Source: Hypholoma sublateritium FD-334 SS-4 (lineage: Eukaryota > Basidiomycota > Agaricomycetes > Agaricales > Strophariaceae). Taken from it: DNA of 64,000 nt. The notes beneath the pieces were generated by a model. That model saw nothing but the letters and a program-made list of their open reading frames with translations. It ran no database searches and had not been told where the DNA came from. How positions within the stretch are numbered: the stretch's first letter is position 1; each line of letters starts with the position of its first letter. A program made the translations under genes and the position numbers. Where the stretch lies: the NCBI GenBank assembly GCA_000827495.1, contig KN817518.1:770405-834404 (forward strand), written 5' to 3'. Positions 46,761 through 59,300 of this stretch are shown piece by piece.

Positions 46761-48573
46761 TTATACGCGCGGGACACCCACATGTTTCCTGCTTCTCGCA
46801 CTTCTAGCACTCATGACGCTTTGCGCTCTCCCATCCTCACCTTCTGCCTCTGCGGCAGTTGATGCCCCATTAATCTCCATCCCATTTCTACCTTCCGTCT
46901 TGGTCGCTTCACCTCCATCTGCAGGTTGGCTTTGGTCTCTCGATGCGAGACGATTTTTTAGAACCTGGATGTCATAGTCAACCTTGTCCACCTGACGCTT
47001 GGTTTCGATTAATATAGTTGTGTTCTCCAGTAAGGTTTCGAGCAAAGCAGTAGTCTCGCGTGTGGGCATCACGAGACGCGTTAAAGATATGCCCAGTTCT
47101 GCCAGGGCCTGCGTAATTTTAGGTGCTATCGCAGCCTTGGGCGTAGGAAGTTTGTAGGACCGAAGATAAGCTGGCTGGTGAGCCGCTTTCGTAGCAGCTC
47201 CCGTGGCTGGCGTTTCCACTCGAACGATACAATGTTGGGCATCTAACTGTTGATGAGACGAGAACAAATTGCACGAAAAGGGGAACACATACCGTAGGCA
47301 GCGTTCTTTACAGGATTGGGCCGTTTGATTGCGGGTGTCCCGGCCACCGAGGGCGTTGAAGGCGTCTCAACATCTGCGGCGGCCTGGGTTCCTTTCTTCG
47401 TGGTTTTCTTTCTACTAGAACCCGCACCGCCAGCGCTCATTCCGACGCCATCTGCAAGTACGCCTAGAGGACCGCCGTCGTCCTCGACAACGTCGGGTAA
47501 ACCTGAATCAATGCCAGCGAGGATACGTAGAAGGTTTTCCCGGTCTTTCTTGAACTTTCGTTCATTATGTTCCAAGCGCTTCACTTCGACGTAGAGTGCT
47601 TCTTCTTCGGCAATTTGGTCAGGCGTCCGATTCTCGAGGCTGAGAATATATTTTTTCCTTGTTATTTCGCGATCTGAAAAATAAATGATTGAGAAGTCAA
47701 ATGGACGGAATTGTTTTGCTTACCTTTGTCGAACTGGAAACTTGAAAGTAGTTGTGCCCTGCCAGCCTCATCTCCAGCCCAAGGTCGGTTCCGCACAAGT
47801 TTTCTGCACACGCTGTAGTAGCGATCTTTGAGGTCCTGCTAGACTGTGAGGAAGTGTCGCCTAGTCCTAAGATTGAGTCTCACCTCGAGCGAACGAGTTA
47901 GTCCATTGGGATAGGCGTATCGGTCGTATATTATATACCAGCGCGAGTCGAAATCTTGGACAACACTGAACAGATAGTCAGTTTCTTCTTTTGTCCATTC
48001 GTTATCTGAATCTCCAGTGAGCAAAAATGTTGCCTTTCAGCTACTTCATGTTCTGACCATCCAAAAAGCGCGTGTATTCATCTTGTGAGTAAGTGTAATT
48101 TGTAGGTTGGATGTTGTATTTGGCAAAGCGATATTCTGTGGTATTGAATTGCATAAGCACTCCAGATATTTCCTCGTAGAATTATCAAAGAGAGAAGAGA
48201 CGTGCCAGCAGCTGGGTCGTCAGAGGACCTTTCCCAATGTTTGAGCTCAAGACCATCCTGCCGCGCCGGATTCTTGAATGTTCTTATCTCCCTAAATAAC
48301 AGTCAGAGGTGGGCGCAAATTAGACATTGGAGAATGGGACCATTTTGTTCGTGGAACAGTGCCCCCAAAATTAGGTTTCTGCTTGAGGCGTGGCTTCGCC
48401 AGCTGAGCTGCAAGAGAGGGCGCCGATGGACCAATAAGCGAGTAGAGTTCCCGTGATATTCCATCGGGTTTTCGTGTATTCGTGTGGGCCTTCTTGGGCT
48501 GTGAAGGACCAGCAGATGCGCTGCCTTCCGGGAGAGATAGCGCACTGCGAATGTCTGCAGCGGATGCGGCCAT
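46761..48573 (-). CDS. SWC4: SWR1/NuA4 complex subunit Swc4 (DMAP1)
   Basis: ATG 48573 (MAASAADIRSALSLPEG), stop 46761; about 490 residues in six or more exons. The N-terminus has DGISRELYSLIGPSAPSLA, characteristic of Swc4/DMAP1. The SANT-like domain is EWTKEETDYLFSVVQDFDSR then WYIIYDRYAYP. A charged helix with ENRTPDQIAEEEALYVEVKR and NERKFKKDRENLLRI follows. The C-terminal domain TYxCxxExPATG-like region reads IVRVETPATGAATKAAHQPA, and LGISLTRLVMPTRETTALLE leads to the tail. It links histone acetylation (NuA4) and H2A.Z exchange (SWR1) in the nucleus. It diverges from the AAA gene at 48840. Confidence 0.92.
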
Positions 48574-48839
48574 GATAGTTCAGGAAGAAAGGTGCAATCA
48601 CGTGTCAATTAAGCGTTAGGCGCCACACCTGGAGACGGCCTTTTGCACTTATTCCTTCCACGGCGGTCATGGACCGGGTATTTCAGAGGCGACCGCGTCT
48701 GATGCATTGCGCAGTTCCATCAAACAGTATAAAGGTGTGCTCGCCTGTCCCACGCCCGGTCCAAGCTCCTTGTTTTCACGCTCACTGAATCGATACTGAA
48801 TAGCTGGCTTCGACAACTGCTCTCTCACTCTGAACTCAA

Positions 48840-51302
48840 ATGGCGCCTTCGAAAAATCAAGCTGATACCGATGACTTTGTGAACATTTGGTCGGATGCAG
48901 ATAACGCATCGGAAAACCCCCAATCCGAATTCTACAGCCAATGGGTTGAACATTGTGAGAGCGATATGATTACTCGATCGCGTCGTTAATTCATGACCGT
49001 TGTCCAGCGTCTGCGAAGCAGTCCATTCCAGCAGTGATTGGGTAAACTCACATCTTCAAACTATGGCCTGAGCTAACGCGTCCCTTATCAGTGCGAATGC
49101 ACTGCGCAAATTACACCCTGGACACTCTGTTGTACTAACTCAGGGATATGGAATGAATCTCCTCGGATTCCCGGCTGCCTCTGTGACACCTTTTGAGAAA
49201 ACCAAGCTGGTTACCAATCTGTTTTTCGTACCTCTTTCTCGCAGCTTGGGGATTCCGGGAGTCCTTGTTGATCAAGTGGAATATGGAGCATTCGATGTCT
49301 CTTGGAACGTGCGTCACTGAGTTTCGATACATTAATTGACTTTCTCTGAATTTACCTTTTAGCAATTCAAATTTATTGTGTACAGTCTCACAGTACGATC
49401 TTCCTCCGGAAGTGCTGCATTTTCGGGCAAAACTGACATATAAACAGTACCCAGTTGCCTATGGCAATGTGAGCCAATACTTCATCGTCCACCAAGGTAT
49501 ATAGTCATTCTGCGAATCTATCACTTTGATACATCCTTATATACATGGGATAACAGGTCCAGAGGAAGTTTCCCGTTTATTCCTTCTGTCGGCTGGTGCT
49601 TGGGCCGATTCATTGCACGATGAAATATGGGTTTACAACCAAGGTTTCTGGAGAAAGGACCATGCCCTTTGGCAGGAAATCCAGAAAGCGGGTTGGAAAG
49701 ATGTCATCCTCAAGGAGGAGTTCAAGAAAGCAATACAGAAGGACATCTACGGATTTTTTGCGTCCGAGGCTATCTATAAAGACCTTGCTATTCCTTGGAA
49801 GGTGTGTTCCATCTTGATGTTATTTGGGCAAATTATTGATATGAACCTTAGCGTGGCTTGATCATGTACGGACCGCCAGGTATGGAAGCCTTAAACTATT
49901 CCACATTGCAACTCTGACTCACATACACATAGGAAACGGCAAAACCATCAGCCTGAAGACCATAATGAAAACCTGTGGTGAGAAAGGGTTTGCTCCGCTT
50001 TACGTGAAGTCGTTCAAAAGTCAGATTTTGTCAACGCTTCCCAGTGCTATACATATCTAACTTTTTTTTCTTAGGTTATAAAGGCGAAGAAGGATCGATG
50101 GCGGATGTGTTTGACAAGGCCCGCCAACTGGCTCCCTGCGTCATCATCCTCGAAGATTTGGACAGCTTGATCAATGATAGTAACCGTTCGTTCTTTTTGA
50201 ATCAGATGGATGGCCTGGCAGGCAATGATGGTCTCCTTGTGATCGGAACTACCAACCATTTTGAACGACTTGATCCAGGCTTAAGCACCAGGCCAAGCCG
50301 ATTTGATAGAAAATAGTCAGTGATCATCTTTCGCTTGACCGACGCCTACGCCTATTCATTTAAATATTGCTAGCAAATTTGACGACCCAGATGAAGAAGA
50401 ACGAAAGCTGTATGTCCAATATTGGCAACAGAAACTAGTGCCGAATAAAGACATCCAATTCCCGGACCGACTTGTCAACAAAGTCGCGCGGTTAACTGAC
50501 AGATTTAGCTTTGCTTATCTCAAAGAGGCATTGTGAGCTTTCATGATCTCTAATAAGTAGTAGCATTCGTCCGTCAGTCTGACCATATTTACTCTGTAGT
50601 GTCTCTTCGTTGGTCACGTTCGCCGGAAGAGCTGAAGATGACACTACCACGTTCGAAAGTTTACTGTTGACACAGGTCGATATCCTCAAGAAGCAGCTCG
50701 ACAAGCAGCTTCATGATCCAAGATCCTTCATCAGGGTCGACCCAGTCTCCCTCGACCACAGTGCCCGCTATGGTACTCACCAGTCTTACTCTAGCGCGCC
50801 TACCCGACCCCCTCGGCCCGATTCGTCTAAAGAATACGACGTGCACGTACTTCTCGACGCGCTATCCGATTCCACAGTTCGAAGTGACACCGGACGTGCC
50901 CGGTTCTATCGAACGTCGGCTGATGCAGGTTCAACCTCGCCTGGCAGCGAGCGTCAGGACTCCCGGAACTTCCGGGATCTCCTCGACAACTTGTCTGATT
51001 CGTTGTCCCTTGATCAGAACTCCCGCTGCTCCTATAAAGCTGCCTCTCCGGGAGAAGCTGACGATCGCTCCCACCGCCGTGCCTCCCAAGACAACCAGCA
51101 AAGAATTCGAAACCTCATGGATACTATCTCTGCGGAGACCGCACATGCTGAAAGACAGTATTCAACTGTTCCATTCAACGCCAATGTGAACACGTCACCC
51201 GTGGGCTGGCCTGCCCGTGGCGAGCCTGGAGGATCGAGTAGCCAACAGCTTTCTGCTGGGCCCGCAGGATACCCACTGTCAAACCCTTCTATCTGGAAGT
51301 AG
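48840..51302 (+). CDS. Bcs1-like AAA ATPase with a Ser/Asp-rich repetitive tail
   Basis: ATG 48840 ([19 protein letters not shown]), stop 51302; about 630 residues, some ten exons. An N-terminal domain of about 200 residues ([37 protein letters not shown]) precedes the ATPase. Walker A is MYGPPGNGKT, Walker B is [12 protein letters not shown], sensor 1 is [14 protein letters not shown], and the Arg finger region is [11 protein letters not shown]. The ED order in Walker B and the fold recall the Bcs1 group. The N-terminal transmembrane and mitochondrial targeting region of Bcs1 is not evident, so it is not the mitochondrial Rieske chaperone. The last exon (from about 50601) has a roughly 190-residue disordered tail with three similar motifs: [16 protein letters not shown] and LMDTISAE. 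Function unknown. Confidence 0.82.
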
Positions 51303-51523
51303 ACCAGCCATCGGTGGCCTCAGCTCTATCTGATAACAAGAAATCGATACCTTGAATAAGTTGAATAGAAATGTAACCAATATGTAGTAACATGGTAAAT
51401 GGCATTGTATCATACTTAAACGCCACACTTGGCTGTATAAGATACACAACTTATTGAAATGTAATTTCAAAAAACTACTCAAAACTTGTTACTGATATAA
51501 AATAGTATATATGTACATATAAA

Positions 51524-53177
51524 TTACAAAATATCTTCTGTTTTTACATGATTGTCAACCTGAACCTGTGCTAATGGTGGACTTTTTTCTTCCTCAAATA
51601 ATAGGTAAACCCCCCGAGCCTTGGTGGTAAATCGGATATTGTTGGGTATCAAGTGGTGCTCGAAGTAGTGCTTTTCGACCATAAGATACAAGGCCTCCTG
51701 AATTGGGGTGTCGTTCACTTTCCAGGATCTAGTATGTTTGATGACATGTGTAGTTTCAGGGGACAACAGTCTCAGATAGTCGGGGGGTATGTCTAGCAGA
51801 TCAATAGCATGATCGCAGCCCTGGCAGTACCAAGTGAAGTGGGCACTTCGTATTTTAGGGACTTCGTGAAGGAAGCCGGGAATTCCGGCGCTGAGAGCTA
51901 GTGTTGGGCGACCTAAGTCTGAGTCTGAGTCCGAGCTATCGGCAGTCGTCGCTTCACTGAAGTCGGAGTCATATTGAAAGAGAGGTATGGCGGGGGGTAC
52001 GCCTCTGAGGTTATCAAGTCCCTCGTAAGGCAATGATTGAACGCGCTGAAACACAGTCATTGAGCTGTAATTATAATTATCAATTGGGCCGAGGTCATAC
52101 CTTCTTCTTACCAACACGACCTTCCTGCTGCTTCACGTTTTTGAGTTGGTTTGCCCAAAACTCGGCAGTTTGCCCGTATTCTGCGAGCCGTCGAGGAAGA
52201 TCATACGACTCATGCGACTCGGCGGCCAAATTCCGGCTGCGGCCAGGTCCCCAGTTCACGCCGTTTGCGAGTGCATCAAGTGCATCTTGCCATGATTCTT
52301 TGCAGAATAAAATCCACTGTGGTATGTCGACAAGTTTTGAAGTCGGGCTACTGCTCGCTATCTGGTTTGCAAGTAGCCATTCCGCTTGTTCCGCAAAACG
52401 ACTTCGGATTTCCGAACGAGATACATGGCGCAGGTGCCGTGGTTCACTTGCTACAGATGATGCTAGATTAACAGCTGCAATTATGCGGCGGTCACCATCA
52501 TGGTCCCGAGGACGCATATCGGCGAGGTACCTCTTGATCAAATAATCAATGTTGCGCTTGTGAATAGGTGTGTCATCTGGATCGTTTTCACAGAGTTCGA
52601 TTATCAATGCCCGAAGTCGATACCGGTTGATAAACTGCCGGCTTTTGTGAAAGGTTTGGACATTGAGAGATTTAACCCAATATTTTCGGTGGCTATTTGT
52701 GGTACAGTGAGTTAGTGTGCATTGTTGACGAACCACACTCACATGTTTTGGTTTCGAGAATATAGCAGCAATTTTTCAGGGTCCTTGTCAGCTGGAAGCC
52801 GCAGTTTTAGAAAGTGTGCGATAGTACCGCGTTGAAAGACACTGACAAGTGAGGTAATGGGCGAGCATGTTTTTTACGCAGCCAATTCTAACCTTGAGAG
52901 ACCTTCTTTCTGTTTTCAACTGTCGCCAAAATTTGTGAATATCCCAGCCAGAGTCCCCGGTGAGGTATCTTAAGTGCACTTTGCGGTCGTACTCTTTTCG
53001 TATGTCACGCTCAAGATATTCTAATCCTTCCTCGGTAAGCCATTCAAGGTCCTCGATATCCAGGATCCCAAAGAACATGAAGGTGGCCTTCCTTGAAAAG
53101 GAAGAAGTAGCGGGGGGACTGGTTATGTACTCCGACTGGTCAAAGCTGCGAGGTGGAGAAGGCTGGAGTGAGATCAT
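51524..53177 (-). CDS. Unrecognised protein with possible zinc-binding C/H motif
   Basis: ATG 53177 (MISLQPSPPRSFDQSEYITS), TAA at 51524; about 460 residues in some five exons. The N-terminal block WLTEEGLEYLERDIRKEYDR followed by VHLRYLTGDSGWDIHKFWRQ looks helical. A long basic, predicted helical middle (NRYRLRALIIELCEND, RNIDYLIKRYLADMRPRD) follows. The C-terminal part has acidic Ser/Asp repeats (SSDSDSDLG) and then HFTWYCQGCDHAIDLLDIPP. About 45 residues later comes VEKHYFEHHL. WYCxxC and HxxxHH could bind zinc. I do not recognise the family, although the pattern seems familiar from uncharacterised Agaricomycete proteins. The exons keep frame, so it is a real gene. Possible nuclear role; no firm function. 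Confidence 0.72.
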
Positions 53178-53469
53178 TATGTTCCCACCAACACGGTCTT
53201 GTATTTACCCAATCCTTTGAGAACCGCAGTACAGCTCAACATCGTGAAGTGGGAGCCTATCAGAATTGCCAGATTTTGGCAAGGGGGAATGTTTGAGAAA
53301 GATGTAATCAGGATATGGGCCATAGACAGGAGCTACTAAATCAGCAAGAGCCATCATTGGGTGAAGGAAGTGATGAGATGGTTCAAAGCGAGAGTCCGAC
53401 GCTGAAAGCCGTGATTGTCACGCGCTTGTCTTTCAATTCTGCACTACCATCTTTTCCGAGCCCGCCCTA
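53178..53469. promoter_or_regulatory. Divergent promoter of the unrecognised gene and the Reb1-like gene
   Basis: 292 bp with no supported gene. No specific motif is assigned. Confidence 0.4.
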
Positions 53470-55990
53470 ATGCTGTCGGTCACTACTCCACCCCCAGTTA
53501 CTCCCGACCCCTCAACTATCAATCCAAGCGCGCTTAACCGCGATGACATTCCTACTTGCCAACCCGAGGAAGCAACCGAAAAGAAAAAGAAGAAGAAAAA
53601 GCGCGCACGCGAAGATGATCAACCGCTACTAGACACGACTGAATTCATCGCTGAGAGAGGGGAAAGCCAGAAAAAACGAAAGCGCGGCGAAGCAAAATTC
53701 GTTGCGTATAAGGCACCTCTGCATGTTGTAACTGAGGTGAATATGCCCGAGGTGATTATGCCCGATATGCCCTCAGAATCCGCTGCACCAAAATTCGTCG
53801 CGTATAAAGCGCCCCTCCATGTTGCGACTGAGGTGAATATGCCCGAGGTGATTATGCCCGATATGCCCTCAGAGCTCTCCGCACCGGTAGCCACTGCACC
53901 GAAGCCAAAACCCAAGAAGAAGAAGAAGAAAGACAAAGGGAAAGCCAAAGACGCGAAATTAGCAGAGCAAACAGATGCTCAGATTGAAGCAGATTCACAA
54001 GCGTCAGCAGCAGCTCTACTCTCTGCTATTGTAGCGGCCTCTGTCACGAACCATGAAATTCCCCAGATGGCGCCTTCCCAGTTTGACCCTCACCAATTCA
54101 TGTCCTACCCTCCAATGCAATATGGATATCCTCCTGGTCCGTTCGACCCCCACGGCGCTCCAAATGGGTTCGCACCTCCTGGCGCTGGGGGAAGTACAGC
54201 TTTCTCAGAGCTCGCGTTCGGATCTAACGAGGATTTGCTTCGAGCTCTCCAAGATTTGGATATGAGTAAAATTGCGAATGTGCTAAAAACGCTTGGTGAA
54301 GCCGCCTCTGCCAACGGACCTACTTTCGCGCCACAGCTTGGTTTCATGCCCAGTCAATTAGATCAGCTCCCACCGGCCCCTCCAGTCAAACAAGTTGCAG
54401 CTGCATCAAACTCGATATTAGGTATCCCCCCTACAGCAACCTCGACTAGTCATAGAAGAATCATAAACATGAACCTATCCGGAAACGACCAGCACGCTAA
54501 TCCTGACCATGCTCATTTATTAGCCAATAAATGGTTGAATGCAAGTAAACTGGCAGAACTCGTCAGAGATGAAGGTACAGCGTAAAACCTCGATGTATGG
54601 TAACACATTTTCTGAATTGCCGTAGGTCTTGTTTACAAGAAGGGGAAATTCTCTGCGATCGAGGAGGAACAACTCAGGCTTGCGATTGAAAGATACCAAC
54701 ATGTTCGTGAATCTTAAGCTGATCACTTTTGTCACCATTGACCCCTTCTCCAGGAAAAGGGCTTGTCACAAGACCAAATTGTCGAAACAGTATTCTCGAA
54801 GAATGATAAAAGCAAGGATACCGCATTCTGGTCAGAATTGAGTAAGTACAAAGAAAATGCCGCTCAGTACGCTTCTTACCCTCTGTCTAGCGGCAGCTGT
54901 CCCGTTGAGGCCAATTATTGCTGTGTACCATCATATCCGCCGAAGCTATCATCCAATGAAACAGCAGGGACGATGGGCGCCTCATGAGGATGACGCACTC
55001 AAACAGTGTGTATCTATACGGTCGATGCCTGAACTCATTCCAATTGATTTCCAGAGCGGTAACAGACCTTGGCCAACAATGGGAAAAAGTTAGCTATCGC
55101 GTAGGTAGAATGGCCTCTGACTGCCGCGACCGCTATCGCAATCATATTGTCAATCGTGATATTCGTGTGACCGGTATGTTCTCTCGGTTATACGGTCCCA
55201 AAGATTTAACTTATATCTTCCAGGACATTGGTCAACTGAAGAGGAGGAGAAACTCACCCGCATAGTCACGGATATGACCATCAAACAAGGCAAAGACATA
55301 GACAACGATGTTTTCTGGGGCAGAGTCAGTGAGCTCATGGGTGGGAGCCGTGGACGTCAGCAATGTCGTATTAAATGGTTTGTGGTTCTATGATGTTAAA
55401 TTGTTTTTCTGAACGACATCACCAGGACTGATGCACTGAGTAAAACTGTCAAGAACGAGGGCCGAAAGCCTAGGTGGAGCCAACAAGACGCTTTTATCCT
55501 CGTTCATAAGTGCGTCATAAGTATATAATATTTCTTTAACATTATGTCTGATTTTATCAAAGGATCGATTCTCTCCATGTTCGGGACGATACGGAGATAG
55601 ACTGGAAGCTAATATCTGACCCAGATTGGAATTTATGGAGTGCACACACTTTACAACGGCGCTGGTTGACGCTGAAAAAGGGTGTCAAGGGATACGAGGA
55701 TATGACACATCAAGGTACGATTACCATCTTCAATCAGTGGATTTATGCTAAGCACTTTATCATCAGAAATTATGGACATCCTCAGGATCAAGAAGGCTCA
55801 TCTACCCCCTCCTACCACTACGATCACGCGAAAAAAGAAGGAAAGGAAAGTGACAAGTGCCGCTGCTGTTAACGATGCGGATGTACCGGGTGATACTGGC
55901 TCAAGTAACGGCCCTAGCACACCGGCTGCAGCACAATCTCGGGGCACAAGTTCCGATGAAGATTCAAACGAGACAGATTCCGATTCATAA
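53470..55990 (+). CDS. REB1: Myb/SANT DNA-binding protein, Reb1/TTF1-like
   Basis: ATG 53470 (MLSVTTPPPVTPDPSTINPS), TAA ends at 55990; about 700 residues. A long first exon to about 54574 holds basic clusters (EKKKKKKKRAR, KPKPKKKKKKDKGKAK), a 96-nt tandem repeat and a Pro/Gly/Tyr-rich linker (YPPMQYGYPPGPFDPHG). Then come Myb-type repeats: KFSAIEEEQLRLAIERY, GRWAPHEDDALKQAV with DCRDRYRNHI, GHWSTEEEEKLTRIV with RGRQQCRIKW, and PRWSQQDAFILVH with WNLWSAHTLQRRW. Several short introns interrupt the repeats. The arrangement is that of Reb1/TTF1 proteins, which bind rDNA terminators and pol II promoters. The acidic tail ends SDEDSNETDSDS. Exact exon borders are approximate. Confidence 0.85.
53695..53886 (+). 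repeat. Two-copy 96-nt tandem repeat inside the Reb1-like gene
   Basis: Copies at 53695-53790 and 53791-53886 encode 32 residues each, both beginning KFVAYKAPLHV and containing TEVNMPEVIMPDMPSE. Only a few residues differ (VV against VA, SAAP against LSAP). A central run of about 45 nt is identical at the DNA level, which indicates a recent duplication or gene conversion. Confidence 0.95.
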
Positions 55991-56342
55991 CGAAGCGGAG
56001 TATTTCCAGTGGCTCGGACCACGAGAATTGCTACTTTAGTTGTAGGGTATCTCATTGTCAAGCCGCGTACTACGAAGTGCTCGCAGGAAAATTGATCAAT
56101 GAGACTAGAGTTATAACGTTAGATTGTGGTCGATGATAATCTGCATCGTGACATCCACAAGGCAGGTTGATGACGTTGACTGGCGGCCCCGGGGTGGCCC
56201 TTTTTATTGCATCATCGACGTTTGAACAATCATCCTCCAACGCCTGTTTTTCATTTGCAAATATGCAACGAGGGTTCCATGCAGTTCCTGCTATTTACCC
56301 CGACAAGCTGAGGATCGGAGTCGCCAACGTATTCTCTCTACA
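55991..56342. other. Intergenic between two plus-strand genes
   Basis: 352 bp; no gene seen. Probably the 3' flank of the Reb1-like gene and promoter of the amidohydrolase. Confidence 0.4.
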
Positions 56343-59300
56343 ATGTCTTCCCCAAACCATGAGCTTGGAGAAAAATCCCCTTCGCATCGACCATATGCTC
56401 TGAATCTACGGCAATACAGGTTCTCTACTTTGGCAATCTGTCTTTCCATTGCCGCAGCCACGACTCTTCTAGTATATCTTCCCATCCAGTGGGGTCTGGT
56501 AGGCGCTCTTCCCGGTCCCAATTTTTCCGTTCGACAAGAACCGTACCACAACCCTTTCGTATTCGATGCGACTGCCAAGGGCATCGTTCTTTCTCGCTGC
56601 GCAGAGTTCAGAGCCACGCCAATCCCTCCCCACGCCTTCCATTTGCGCGAAAAGTCAGATCGTTACGAGTCTAGCACAAACGCTACGCTGATTCGGAACG
56701 GCGTCATCTTCACTGGAAAAGATAATGGCACGGATATTGTCCGCGGTGACATATTGCTAGACAAAGGTGTCATTAGGGGGCTGGGAAAGATTTCAAGGCG
56801 CGTTCTCGACAGCATCGAAAATCTTGCAACGGTAGATGCGAAAGGAGGATGGGTTACACCTGGACTTGGTACTCATCTGCCAAATTAGGATATCTGTATG
56901 GACGAAATGAGGGCTGATGCAAATCCCTCTTTTCCACAGTCGATTTGCACACTCACCTGGGTGTGCTGAGTACACCGATCCTTGCAGGTACGAAGAAAAG
57001 CATTGACAGTCAATCAACTCATAATATTGATATCGATTCCCTCTTTGCGTGGTAGGTGCTATTGACTTCAATTCTGCCAAAGGCCCAATCCTGCCGTATT
57101 TGAGAACCATCGACGGGCTAAATACTCACGATGCGGCATATGAACTAGCCATGGCTGGAGGGGTCACCTCAGCGCAAATCCTTCCTGGGAGCAGCAATGC
57201 AATTGGTTAGTATCTGTCCTTTTCTTTCTACCGCTGCAGCATCTGAAACCCCTCGAACTTGAAGGTGGGCAAGCGTTTATGATCAAACTGCGGAAGCCAA
57301 GAGACCGCTCCGCGTCTTCCATGCTCATCGAGCCCCCTTACAATTTGCGACTGCCGGATTCTGATGATCCTGGAGACGACGCGCCCTTCAGATGGAGATA
57401 TCTGAAGTACTATTTAATTCCTTGTTCGTCTCAAAACTTCTGTTGACTCTCTTTTTAGACAAGCTTGCGGCGAAAACCTGATTGGATATGGAAACCGAAT
57501 GGATTCCATGTGGTCTTACAGATCTGCATATGCAGAGGCGTTGAAGATTAAGTTGGCCCAAGACCAATATTGCGCTCGTGCTGAAGAAGGTTTATGGGAT
57601 ATGTTGGATGGACCATTGCCGGATGATCCTCGATGGGAAATGCTCGTCGATGTTCTGCGCGGTAAAGTCAAGGTAAATCATTTTGCAATAGCTCGATTAG
57701 TCTGAATTTACAGGAGCCCTGTCTTATAGATATCTTCTCATTGTTACGAAGCTGTGGATCTAGACGCCATGGTCCGAGTCAGTGTCTCATTTTTCATTCA
57801 ATGGCTGTTCGGGAGAGCTAAATGTTATGCATCCCAGTTGTCTAATGAATTTCAGTTCAACATTGCATCGATCCACCATGCTTCCGAAGCATATCTAGTA
57901 CCCAGCCTCCTGAAACAAATGTCTGTGGACATATCATAGACTAAGATTCTGTGACTGAATATCTGCTTGGACTCTTCAAAGGTGGGGTGGCGTGTCGTCT
58001 GTCGCAATTTTCGCAACCAATCATCGGTGAGTTTAGTGTTCCTTGAAGGCAAAGGCTGCAGTTGCTTTAATTAATTAATTAGATACAAACGGGAAGCATT
58101 TCGAGGTTCAGAATTCGCGGCTCGAATTCTCGCCGACGAAGGCATACCCGTGGTCATGAAGGTAATTATCGCGATATTGGGGAAATGACTGCTCGTTCTG
58201 ATAACTTCGCACTCTTTAAGTCCGACCATCCCGTAATCAACTCTCGCTATCTGATCTATGAAGCCCAGCAAGCGCATTACTTCGGTTTACCACCCGGTTT
58301 GGCCCTCGCCGCGGTCACTTCCACTCCTGCCGCAACTGCTGGTTTATCCCACCGCATAGGTGTATTGGAAGAAGGGTTTGATGCGGATGTGGTTCTTTGG
58401 GACTCCCATCCACTTCAACTGGGTGCCACTCCTAGAAAAGTTTGGATCGATGGCATTTTGCAAATTCCCGTCCCTTTGAAATCCGGAGAAGAAAACCACG
58501 TGCAAATAGGGAGGGGGAAGGAGGGGGACAAATGGCAGCAAGTACCCGACACGCCGAACTGGGACTTGGAGAGAAATCTGACGATTGCCTGGGAGGGACT
58601 TCCACCGCTGGAGGGGCGCAACACCGAAAAGACCATACTTTTCACCAACGTAAAGGAGGTATGGCAGAGTTCTCTTAATGGCAGGACAGCGCGAATCTTT
58701 GCAGCTCGCCAAAACTCGGGCCGGGCGGACAACTCTGAACTGGGAAGCGTTCTTGTCGGTGAAGGAAAGATCATCTGTGCTGGGTATGCTTGTGCGAATG
58801 TACGCATTGACGCGGTTACAAAGGATCTGTGTGGTGGAAGCATTTCTCCTGGTTTGATGACCTTTGGGTCCCCCATAGGCCTGGAGGAAATTGCGTCGGA
58901 ACCATCCACAGCGGACGGCAAGAGCTATGATGCCTTCAGCCAGGATGTGCCCAGGATCATGGGTGACAGCGGAGCGGTCGTCCGAGCAATGGATGGGCTG
59001 ATGTTTGGCACTCGTAACGCATTGTGAGTCGCCTCATCACAGAGTCCCGCATGTCCTGACCGAATCATGCAGAACGGCATACCGATCTGGAGTCACTTTG
59101 GCGATTTCGTCGCTGGCAAGGCCCATTTATCTATCTGGCCCAGATGCACATATTATATCCGGCCTCTCCGTGGTTTTCCGCACAGGCGCTGCGCATTCTA
59201 TGCAAAGAGGCGCTGTCATACAGGAAGTGGCAGCTTTGCACGTCGTCATGGGCAATCCCTACCCCACATCCAGAGGAGTCAGTGTGAGTACGCAGATTGC

